Source: JBBAAP01 sp043808305 (lineage in GTDB: Bacteria; Planctomycetota; MHYJ01; JACQXL01). From it: a stretch of DNA of 15,044 nt. The DNA lies in NCBI GenBank assembly GCA_043808305.1, contig JAZDFB010000042.1:1-15044 (forward strand), given 5' to 3'. A program made the translations under genes and the position numbers. How positions within the stretch are numbered: the first letter of the stretch is position 1; each line of letters starts with the position of its first letter. Below, in pieces: positions 6,834 to 12,881 of this stretch. The notes under the pieces are model-generated. The model made no database searches and was not told where the DNA came from. It saw nothing but the letters and a program-made list of their open reading frames with translations.

Positions 6834-8177
6834 ATGAAAAAAATATACTTAATACTGTTGTTATTAATGCCTTTGAGTTGTGTCATGCCGCCGGAAAGCA
6901 CCACGCCTAACGAAACTAACGTCAATCGGGAGCAACCATCGCTGGACAATAAAAATACCGAAGGGCTCACCCCTAAAAGTATTAATGACATTATCTCGAC
7001 TGCCCAGGGCTGGTTGAATCTGGCCAAGACGCAATACGATAAGCGCGAGATACCGGCCTGCATTGCCTCAACCGCCGCGGCCATCCAGCTTATTCCCAAC
7101 TATGCCGAGGCCTATTTATTTATGGCTAGTGTTCTGGCCGAATCATACGAAAACAAGACCTTCGCCAAAACTGCCGCGCTCCGGGCTTATAACCTGTCCG
7201 ATATGCAGAATAATAGCAAAGTCTCTTTTGAAGCATTGAGATTTTTAGTTCGGCTGGACTCAGCCAACATCGATTATCAGCTTAAATTAGCCAAGATCTA
7301 CCGGCTTTCAGAATCAGACAAGCAAATGGCAATAGAAATTTACCAGAAGATTTTACAATCCAGCCCGCGCAATACTGATGCCCTGCTGGGCATAGCCCAA
7401 TCCTATTCCAACCTCAACGACTACGAGAAATGCTTGTCATACATTGAAAAATATTTCAAGGCTGGCGGCAGCAACTCGCAGGGATGTCTGCTGCGCGCTT
7501 ACGTATCATCAAAGACCGGCAACCTGGAACAAACGGTAAAGGATCTGGAAAAAATTGTCCAGGATGAAAAAATACTTGAAGGGCCTGAAGGAGGCCAGAT
7601 TTATGTGCTCTGGTCTGAAGTGCTGACCGCTCTGGAAAAATACGACCTGGCCCTTAACACCCCTATATTTTTTGGGATGACATTTTTCCCTCAGCAGAAG
7701 GATATGTTCGATATACACCGTGCGATTATCTACGAGAAGAAAAAAGAATTTGAAGCGGCCGATAATATCTATAACAGGCTGGTAAATAAGGGTTTTGGCG
7801 ACATGATCAGTGTTTTTTATCTGATGCGGGGCATGAACTTCATCTCCCAGAAAGTATTCGATAAGGCCAAAGGCCCTATTGATAAATTTATACAAATAAT
7901 CCCTAAAGAGAATCTGCCTAAGGCTTGGATGATGTTTTGGAAAGATGCCTCCGCCAAACAGGGTAAGTCTATTGAAACATCAATGATCCCGTCTATGAAA
8001 GAGCAGATAGCCAAGGATCCGGAATACATACTGGCCTATCTTTGCCTGGGCAGTTATTATTACTTCACGAATAATCCTGAGGCGGGTCAAAATCTGCAAA
8101 AGGTCGTCCTGCTTGCCGGCAATGACCCATCGCTTGATAATTACGGGCTCATTGCCGGAGAGATGCTAAAAAAATAA
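6834..8177 (+). CDS. TPR-repeat lipoprotein of unknown function
   Basis: A 447-residue protein with a short signal peptide, MKKIYLILLLLMPLSC. Cys16 is a likely lipidation site; the preceding PLS is a slightly off-consensus lipobox. A polar, Asn/Thr/Pro-rich linker (about 17-45) follows. The rest is helical with tetratricopeptide-like repeats, clearest at about 55-97 (AxxxAIQLIPNYAEAYLFMASVL), 160-205 (AIEIYQKILQSSPRNTDALLGIAQSY then NDYEKCLSYIEKYF) and 210-240. TPR lipoproteins usually act as envelope scaffolds or assembly factors; no specific partner can be named. The ATG at 6834 has only a weak ribosome-binding site. The gene converges with rnpB: its stop is 8 bp from the RNase P RNA 3' end. 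It lies 193 bp after the anti-sigma gene, so membership of the sigma operon is uncertain. Confidence 0.82.
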   Translation: MKKIYLILLLLMPLSCVMPPESTTPNETNVNREQPSLDNKNTEGLTPKSINDIISTAQGWLNLAKTQYDKREIPACIASTAAAIQLIPNYAEAYLFMASVLAESYENKTFAKTAALRAYNLSDMQNNSKVSFEALRFLVRLDSANIDYQLKLAKIYRLSESDKQMAIEIYQKILQSSPRNTDALLGIAQSYSNLNDYEKCLSYIEKYFKAGGSNSQGCLLRAYVSSKTGNLEQTVKDLEKIVQDEKILEGPEGGQIYVLWSEVLTALEKYDLALNTPIFFGMTFFPQQKDMFDIHRAIIYEKKKEFEAADNIYNRLVNKGFGDMISVFYLMRGMNFISQKVFDKAKGPIDKFIQIIPKENLPKAWMMFWKDASAKQGKSIETSMIPSMKEQIAKDPEYILAYLCLGSYYYFTNNPEAGQNLQKVVLLAGNDPSLDNYGLIAGEMLKK

Positions 8178-8185
8178 TGATTCCG

Positions 8186-8544
8186 AAAAGGCAGGTAATA
8201 AGCCGGATTCTGTATCTAGATAACCATTTGACTCGCTCCGATATCGCTATCGGAATCTAACGACCTACCTGGGACTTGCGGCCGGACCGGCCATAACCCT
8301 GTTTGGTCTTTCTCCGGGTGGGGTTTGCCATGCGCTCCCGATTACTCGGGAACCGGTGCGCTCTTACCGCACCTTTTCACCTTTGCCTGCCGGCCAAAGC
8401 CTGCAAGGCTGTGTATTTTCTGTGGCACTTTCCCTCACCGATTTTGCATCGGCGGGCTCCCGTTAGGAGCCACCCTGTCCTGCGGAGTCCGGACTTTCCT
8501 CCCCGCCCGATTGCTCGGCCGGAGCGGTTATCTGCCTGCCTTTT
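8186..8544 (-). ncRNA. rnpB: RNase P RNA (bacterial type A)
   Basis: The catalytic RNA of RNase P, which removes the 5' leader from pre-tRNAs. On the minus strand the universally conserved blocks are present in order. These are GAGGAAAGTCCGGACTCC near the 5' end (P4 and flanks), GTGCCACAGAAAA, AAAGGTGAAAAGG then TGCGGTAAGAGCGCACC, GGCAAACCCCACCCGGAG, the tRNA-CCA-binding loop AGGTAGG, and ACAGAATCCGGCTTA near the 3' end. The ends are set by a perfect 10-bp P1 helix, AAAAGGCAGG (8544-8535) with CCTGCCTTTT (8195-8186). P2 pairs GATAACC with GGTTATC. The length of 359 nt is normal. The 3' P1 arm ends in T4, and a T7 run follows at 8174-8168. The 5' end overlaps the last 82 nt of the upstream RNase HI reading frame on the same strand. 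Confidence 0.97.
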
Positions 8545-8981
8545 GTTGTATTTTCCTCCGTATCCGTATCTGATTGTAAATTCATCGCCTTATTGGCGAG
8601 TTTGTCTGCGATTTTATTGAATTTACGCTCTATAGCCACAAGCTTTATTCCAGGGAATTTATTAAGTAATTTCCTGGCTTCCACAGCCAGCGGCATCAGA
8701 TGCTTGCTTTTTATGCGATATTCTCCGTTCATCTGGTTAACTATCAGGTCGCTGTCGGACTTGACAATAATCTGGTCGATAGGTTCCTTGATTCCGCCCA
8801 GTAATTTAAGCCCGTTGATCAATGCCTGATATTCGGCTACATTACTGGTGGTCTGTCCCAGAAATTTACCCCTTTTCAAAATAACCTGGCCGGCCTCATT
8901 GGTAACATAAATTCCTATTCCGGCCGGGCCGGGGTTGCCCCGGGAGGCCCCGTCGATGAACATTTCAATATGGTTACTCAT
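8463..8981 (-). CDS. rnhA: Ribonuclease HI, reading into rnpB
   Basis: RNase HI cleaves the RNA strand of RNA-DNA hybrids. The 172-residue product carries the D-E-D-D active site: D10 (FIDGASRGNPGP), E50 (AEYQALING), D76 (KSDSDLIVNQ) and D126 (NKIADKLANKA). It belongs to the short type that lacks the basic handle of the E. coli enzyme. The fold should end near residue 134. The remaining Ser/Glu/Gly/Gln-rich tail has no counterpart in the family, and its last 27 codons lie within the RNase P RNA gene; the TAA is at 8465-8463. ATG 8981 places the first strand correctly. GTG 8990 (AAGGA four bases upstream) and ATG 9002 are possible alternatives. The gene is divergent from the coiled-coil gene at 9139. 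Confidence 0.9.
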   Translation of the reverse strand: MSNHIEMFIDGASRGNPGPAGIGIYVTNEAGQVILKRGKFLGQTTSNVAEYQALINGLKLLGGIKEPIDQIIVKSDSDLIVNQMNGEYRIKSKHLMPLAVEARKLLNKFPGIKLVAIERKFNKIADKLANKAMNLQSDTDTEENTTKGRQITAPAEQSGGEESPDSAGQGGS

Positions 8982-9052
8982 ACTCGTCACTTTATCCTTC
9001 ATTAGCCGGTTGTCAAGGATTATGATGCCGTAACACATCGATAAGAAATTTT

Positions 9053-9080
9053 ACAATAAAATACAATAAAACCTTGACAA
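9053..9080 (-). promoter_or_regulatory. Candidate promoter for RNase HI / rnpB
   Basis: On the minus strand, TTGTCA (9080-9075) and TATTGT (9058-9053) are 16 bp apart and read toward RNase HI. The -35 overlaps that of the opposing promoter (TTGACA, 9074-9079), so the two may compete. A tandem 10-bp repeat, TACAATAAAA twice (9052-9071 on the plus strand), fills the spacer. Confidence 0.35.
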
Positions 9081-9102
9081 ACTTTATAATTTGCTATCAT
9101 AT
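9074..9102 (+). promoter_or_regulatory. Candidate sigma-70 promoter for the coiled-coil gene
   Basis: A consensus -35 TTGACA (9074-9079) is followed by an AT-rich spacer. The -10 is either TATCAT (9095-9100, 15-bp spacer, 5 of 6 consensus) or TCATAT (9097-9102, 17-bp spacer). Transcription would start about 30 bp before the ATG at 9139. Confidence 0.5.
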
Positions 9103-9138
9103 GCCCATAAGTAATAATTACTAAAGGTAAAATCAGCT

Positions 9139-10185
9139 ATGAAAAATGCACTTTATGCATTTGTTATCCTTGGGATCATATCTTCAATAATATCGGTTTT
9201 TATCGCTTTCAGCAATTCCGAAAAAGCAATAACCGCGATGGGCACTGCGGAAAATGCTAAAACCGTTGCCGAGCAGATAAAATCCATGGCCGAAAAGGTC
9301 AGAGACGAGGCCATAGCGGCTAAGAACCAATCAGATTTAAAGGCAGCAGCCTCTAATGATGACGCGCGTAAAGCCCGCACAGAAGCCGAGACAGCCAGAT
9401 TAGAGAGGGAAAGAAGCTTGACTGATGCGATGAGGCTGAAGGAAGAAGCTGCTCAAACCAAACAAGAAGGCCTTAGGATGCAGGATGATGCAAAAACTCA
9501 GGTTGCATTAGCTACAAGTGAAAAATTGAAAGCTATTGAAGATGCCAAGGTGGCTCAGGCTAATGAAGAAGTCGAGAAACAAGCCCGCCAGATAGCCGAC
9601 CAGGAAAGGGAAAAAATGGCTCGTTTGGCTGAGAATAATCGCAAAGATTACGCCACCTTAAAACAGGTTATCAGGCAACAGGAACTTATCGCGGTATTTA
9701 CTTCTGATATTATTAACAGGGTTTTGGTCTCGATTGATACCGGCGACCAGTTTTACCTTAAGGGGCTGGAGGAATGGCAATCCGCAAAGGAAATCAAGCA
9801 GAGAACCATTACCCTGGGTAATTTCGTTAAGGCAAAAGAATTATATACATCCGCCCAGAATACTGTCAGTAAGATTGAAAAAGTAATCGATCAGACCGAG
9901 AACATTAAATTTAATCTAAAGAACGTTATAACTAATGATATTGCCAGCCTTGATATTGTTATAGAAATTCTCAGGAAGTTGATTAAGGGCGAAAATATCG
10001 CTAAGCAAGAACTTCAGGATCAAACAGACGATGCCATAAAGAAAAAACTGGATGCCGATAATGCCGTAATCGATTCCTGCAGGGATATTGTCGATCTGAT
10101 TAAGAATAATCCGGCTGTTACTCCTTCCTTAGAACAACGGTTTGCGGAAATCAAAAAGCAGTTTGAGGACCGCATGGGTTCATAA
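9139..10185 (+). CDS. Membrane-anchored coiled-coil protein, unknown function
   Basis: A 348-residue protein that I cannot assign to a family. Residues 5-24 (LYAFVILGIISSIISVFIAF) form one hydrophobic helix, probably an uncleaved signal anchor because no cleavage motif follows. Residues about 27-175 are very rich in Ala, Glu, Lys, Gln and Arg with heptad-like spacing, indicating a long coiled coil. Residues about 180-345 are predicted helical but less charged (for example LKNVITNDIASLDIVIEILRKLI) and may be a separate helical bundle. An AAAGG 11 bp upstream is a rather distant ribosome-binding site. It stands alone: divergent from RNase HI and convergent with the secreted-protein gene. A structural or envelope-spacer role is possible but only a guess. 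Confidence 0.8.
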   Translation: MKNALYAFVILGIISSIISVFIAFSNSEKAITAMGTAENAKTVAEQIKSMAEKVRDEAIAAKNQSDLKAAASNDDARKARTEAETARLERERSLTDAMRLKEEAAQTKQEGLRMQDDAKTQVALATSEKLKAIEDAKVAQANEEVEKQARQIADQEREKMARLAENNRKDYATLKQVIRQQELIAVFTSDIINRVLVSIDTGDQFYLKGLEEWQSAKEIKQRTITLGNFVKAKELYTSAQNTVSKIEKVIDQTENIKFNLKNVITNDIASLDIVIEILRKLIKGENIAKQELQDQTDDAIKKKLDADNAVIDSCRDIVDLIKNNPAVTPSLEQRFAEIKKQFEDRMGS

Positions 10186-10277
10186 ACAACCTCCGATAGA
10201 TTTTAGCGCCTGCCCAAACTGTTTAAATAATATCACTGTGTCCGCAGTATAAGGTTTGATGTTGTAATAAATGCAGA

Positions 10278-11249
10278 TTACTTGGCAGGAGTCTTCTCAA
10301 CCGCCGGTTTTTCTTCTATAACTTCGCGCAATTTCAGCTTATTAATAACATTGCATTCAGTTTTGACCGCCACCTTCTTCTTGCCGTTTGCGGCCTGGGT
10401 TGTATGGTTCAGCACAAAAGAACCGCTTAATTCCAGGTCGGCTATCACCTTCTTTTCCAGTGAAACGATATAATTACCCGAAAATTCGTATTCAATCACC
10501 GTGTTATCGGACGGGTCATCCCGGGTCAGCTTCAGGCTCAGCGTTGTCTTCAGGCACGGCAATCCTTCGTATTCTATCTTGGATTCAAGCGTCCCGCTGC
10601 CCACCGCCTTGCACAGCTTCTCATTATAACTGTTCCTGAAAAATATCTCAGCCACTTTCTGGCTGTTAAGCGGGTAAGTCTGTCCGACGGCCAGCGGCTC
10701 CTGGGGCAACAGCAGGTAGAACCAGTTCAAGGCGCTGACATAATCATAATCCTCGGCAATAATCACGCCGTCTTTCGGCGCGATTTTATCAATTTTAACA
10801 ATGTGGTAATCCATCGCCTCCAGCCGCAACGTCCGGTCCTGAAGGGATACCACCTGGTCCTTCCGGCCTTCGCCCGGAATATTAGTCCTGAGATGCGAAT
10901 ATGTATAAGTCCTCTGGCTGTGGATACTCCGGTGGTCGCCGGCCATCATCAGGATATGTTCGGTATAATTATGCTTGGTATGCCTCAGGAACGGATAAGT
11001 CTCCGGCTTCTCGCCCGGATTTATCGTATGGGTTCCCTCCCATTGCTGTTCTTCTTCTACCGCAATAATTTTATTGATATCAAACAAAGGCCTGAGCAGA
11101 TACGTCGAAGTTATAGGCGCGGTATCAGTCGGGCTTACCGGGGCGTTTACGGCCGGTTTTGCCGTTTCCGCAGGATTAACCGCGTCCGGGGCTGACCAGA
11201 CCATTAATCCTACTGCCAGACAAATTGTGATAACAAATGCTTGTTTCAT
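10278..11249 (-). CDS. Secreted protein of unknown function
   Basis: A 323-residue protein that I do not recognise. The N-terminus is a clear Sec signal peptide (MKQAFVITICLAVGLMVWSA), probably cleaved after Ala20. A Pro/Ala/Thr-rich linker (about 21-48) follows. The mature part looks rich in beta strands: alternating hydrophobic residues in DRTLRLEAMDYHIVKI, DGVIIAEDYDYVSAL and LKTTLSLKLTRDD, and IEYEFSGNYIVSLEKKVIADLELSGSF near the C-terminus. It has two cysteines in the mature part before the last third plus one near the end, but no metal or catalytic motif that I can identify. The pattern suggests a periplasmic beta-rich domain. It starts two bases after the hisS stop (TAATTATG junction) and has no obvious ribosome-binding site, so it is probably translated by coupling to hisS. 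Confidence 0.8.
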   Translation of the reverse strand: MKQAFVITICLAVGLMVWSAPDAVNPAETAKPAVNAPVSPTDTAPITSTYLLRPLFDINKIIAVEEEQQWEGTHTINPGEKPETYPFLRHTKHNYTEHILMMAGDHRSIHSQRTYTYSHLRTNIPGEGRKDQVVSLQDRTLRLEAMDYHIVKIDKIAPKDGVIIAEDYDYVSALNWFYLLLPQEPLAVGQTYPLNSQKVAEIFFRNSYNEKLCKAVGSGTLESKIEYEGLPCLKTTLSLKLTRDDPSDNTVIEYEFSGNYIVSLEKKVIADLELSGSFVLNHTTQAANGKKKVAVKTECNVINKLKLREVIEEKPAVEKTPAK

Positions 11250-11251
11250 AA

Positions 11252-12541
11252 TTACTTTGAGCCTATCAAATCATTAATATATTTCTCTGTCAAGAATTCA
11301 TGGATATTAATTTCCTGTTCCTGCCTTTTATCCATATCCTTCAGTTTTATTGTGCCCTTCTGGGCCTCCTCGTCGCCTATCGTAGCCACAAAACGCGACC
11401 CAATCTTGTCCGCGCTCCGGAATTGGGCCTTGATGGACTTAAGCTCATAATCCATATCGGCGCTGACGCCGCGCTTGCGCAATTCCTTGACCAGCTTGAA
11501 TGCCATCGGCCGGTGCGCCTCGCCTGTTGTCACGATATAGACCTTAGGCGCCGGCCCGGCCGGGACTGTTGCTTTAGCCGACTCCAAGGCCATAATGGTC
11601 CGCTCCAGCCCCAGGGCAAACCCCACCGCCCCGGTCGGCTCGCCGCCCATCTCCTCTATCAGGTTATCATAGCGTCCCCCGCCGCAGATGGCGTCCTGCG
11701 CTCCCAGCGAACCGTGCGTTATCTCGAATATGGTCCTGGTGTAATAATCAAATCCCCTGACCAGCTGGGGCGACACCTGGTATTTTATCCCGCTGGCATC
11801 CAGACCCGCCTTGACGCCGTCAAAATGCTTCCGGCATCCGATGCACAGGTGTTTCTCAAACGGCTCAACTCCGGATGCCACCTGGCGGCATTCCGGATTC
11901 TTGCAGTCGAGTATCCTGAACACGTTCCGCTGGTAGCGTTCCTGGCAGGTTGTGCACAGCGATGCCTTGGCCCCCTCCAGAGCCTTTTTCAGCACTTCGC
12001 GATATATGTCACGGCAGGCCGGGCAGCCGATGGAATTAATCTTCAACTGGCAGTCCGTTATGCCCAGCGCGTCAAAGAAAGATACGGCCAAATCGATTAC
12101 CTCGACATCGAGCAGGCAGTCAGTCGAGCCCAGCGCTTCCACGCCCATCTGGTGGAACTGGCGCTTGCGGCCTTTCTGCGGCCGTTCGTGGCGGAACAGC
12201 GGGCCGATGTAATATAACTTCTGGAACCGTTTTATCTTATCCAGATTATGCTCCAAATATGCCCTGACCACCGAAGCCGTCAGCTCCGGCCTGAGCGTAA
12301 TGCTGTCCTTATCCTCATTATTGCGCTGGAAGGTATACATCTCTTTCTCCACGATATCGGTTACCTCGCCTATGGAGCGGTTAAAAAGCGATGTATATTC
12401 GAATATCGGCGTGCGTATCTCCGAGAACCCGTAACGTTCAAGGATGTCGCGGGCCGTATCCTCGACAAACCGCCATAGCGGCATCTTATCCGACAGGATA
12501 TCTTCTGTCCCCAGCGGTGCTTTATAGCCCGAATCACTCAT
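11252..12541 (-). CDS. hisS: Histidine--tRNA ligase
   Basis: HisRS charges tRNA-His with histidine. The 429-residue protein has the class II core: TLRPELTASVVRAYLEH (82-98), motif 2 YIGPLFRHERPQKGRKRQFHQMG (111-133), the two histidine-site signatures LVRGFDYYT (260-268) and GGGRYDNL (287-294), and motif 3 GAVGFALGLER (304-314). The C-terminal anticodon-binding domain begins near 331 (APKVYIVTTG). The insertion region carries four Cys pairs (C173/C176, C196/C199, C213/C218, C233/C236), as in the common bacterial Cys-containing form. The ATG at 12541 gives the usual N-terminus leading into PLGTEDILSD. No strong ribosome-binding site is visible. It heads a two-gene unit with the secreted protein. 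The upstream leader may contain a terminator-like palindrome. Confidence 0.97.
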   Translation of the reverse strand: MSDSGYKAPLGTEDILSDKMPLWRFVEDTARDILERYGFSEIRTPIFEYTSLFNRSIGEVTDIVEKEMYTFQRNNEDKDSITLRPELTASVVRAYLEHNLDKIKRFQKLYYIGPLFRHERPQKGRKRQFHQMGVEALGSTDCLLDVEVIDLAVSFFDALGITDCQLKINSIGCPACRDIYREVLKKALEGAKASLCTTCQERYQRNVFRILDCKNPECRQVASGVEPFEKHLCIGCRKHFDGVKAGLDASGIKYQVSPQLVRGFDYYTRTIFEITHGSLGAQDAICGGGRYDNLIEEMGGEPTGAVGFALGLERTIMALESAKATVPAGPAPKVYIVTTGEAHRPMAFKLVKELRKRGVSADMDYELKSIKAQFRSADKIGSRFVATIGDEEAQKGTIKLKDMDKRQEQEINIHEFLTEKYINDLIGSK

Positions 12542-12606
12542 AAATTATAGCCGTTACTATTGATACTCACTCTGTTAATGTCCTAATTTGCCCTAATGGG
12601 TAACCC

Positions 12607-12658
12607 TGTAGTTGCCTGATTTATCAGGCGAAAAAGCCCCATAAATGGGGCAACTACA
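12607..12658 (-). repeat. Nested palindrome, terminator-like toward hisS
   Basis: Outer arms TGTAGTTGC (12607-12615) and GCAACTACA (12650-12658) pair perfectly over 9 bp. They enclose two perfect hairpins, GCCTGATTTATCAGGC (12614-12629) and GCCCCATAAATGGGGC (12636-12651), joined by GAAAAA. The ends of the arms are shared with the inner hairpins. Read on the minus strand, the GC-rich hairpin is followed directly by five T's (12635-12631), the form of an intrinsic terminator, 90 bp before the hisS start. The compact structure also resembles a MITE or REP-type mobile palindrome. Which reading is right cannot be decided here. Confidence 0.65.
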
Positions 12659-12669
12659 CGAACATTATT

Positions 12670-12697
12670 AATTTAAGTATATATCGGCTATTGTCAA
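12670..12697 (-). promoter_or_regulatory. Candidate hisS promoter
   Basis: On the minus strand, a consensus TTGACA (12697-12692) and TAAATT (12675-12670) are 16 bp apart. Transcription would start near 12663, so the nested palindrome at 12607-12658 would lie in the hisS mRNA leader. The -10 match is only 4 of 6. Confidence 0.35.
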
Positions 12698-12742
12698 GTT
12701 ATGATTGACAGAATTATCGCTATGAGTAAGCTGATTGAGTAG

Positions 12743-12832
12743 TTCGGCTGTTAGAGTGAAATGAGTTACAGCCGACTATACCTGGCAGTAATTCGCTAAC
12801 ACTCAAACTGCCAGAGTACAGATTTAGCCGAA
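12743..12832 (+). repeat. Interspersed hairpin repeat, copy B
   Basis: This shares with the element at 6664-6762 the hairpin CGGCTGT (12745-12751) / ACAGCCG (12768-12774) with a 16-nt loop, and GGCAGTAATTC (12784-12794) at the same offset. Here the second hairpin is CTGGCAGT (12782-12789) / ACTGCCAG (12807-12814). The outer ends TTCGGCT (12743-12749) and AGCCGAA (12826-12832) are complementary, so the element has terminal inverted repeats. It encodes no protein. It lies between recG and hisS, in the same orientation as copy A. Confidence 0.7.
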
Positions 12833-12881
12833 ATTCGTTCAATCCGCTTACTTAAAAGTTAGTATTTAATCTGTGTAATCT

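Larger units (their letters stand above)
12542..12881. other. 340-bp divergent spacer between hisS and recG
   Basis: I see no gene here. It contains an imperfectly nested palindrome (12607-12658), a short inverted repeat TGTCAA / TTGACA (12692-12697 and 12705-12710), copy B of an interspersed hairpin repeat (12743-12832), and a tandem AATCTGTG duplication (9-bp period) just before the recG start. Promoters for both genes should lie here. Confidence 0.7.

Noticed and set aside
8303..8620. Open frames of 105 and 82 codons on the plus strand
   Set aside because: They lie opposite RNase P RNA and the end of RNase HI. The Pro/Cys/Arg-rich translations have no protein-like pattern.
8982..9038. Upstream ATG at 9038 as RNase HI start
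   Set aside because: It would add 19 residues (MCYGIIILDNRL and on) before the first conserved strand, and no Shine-Dalgarno is seen. The family normally begins a few residues before FIDGASRGNPGP.
10186..10277. Terminator between the two convergent genes
   Set aside because: I found no GC-rich hairpin with a T-run in this 92-bp spacer.
11300..12217. 305-codon open frame on the plus strand inside hisS
   Set aside because: It is antisense to a clear histidyl-tRNA synthetase and its translation shows no family motif. Long shadow frames are expected opposite GC-rich genes.
6664..12832. CRISPR array or integrated element bounded by the two repeat copies
   Set aside because: There are only two diverged copies about 6 kb apart, with no regular spacing, no cas genes, and housekeeping genes such as rnpB and hisS between them.
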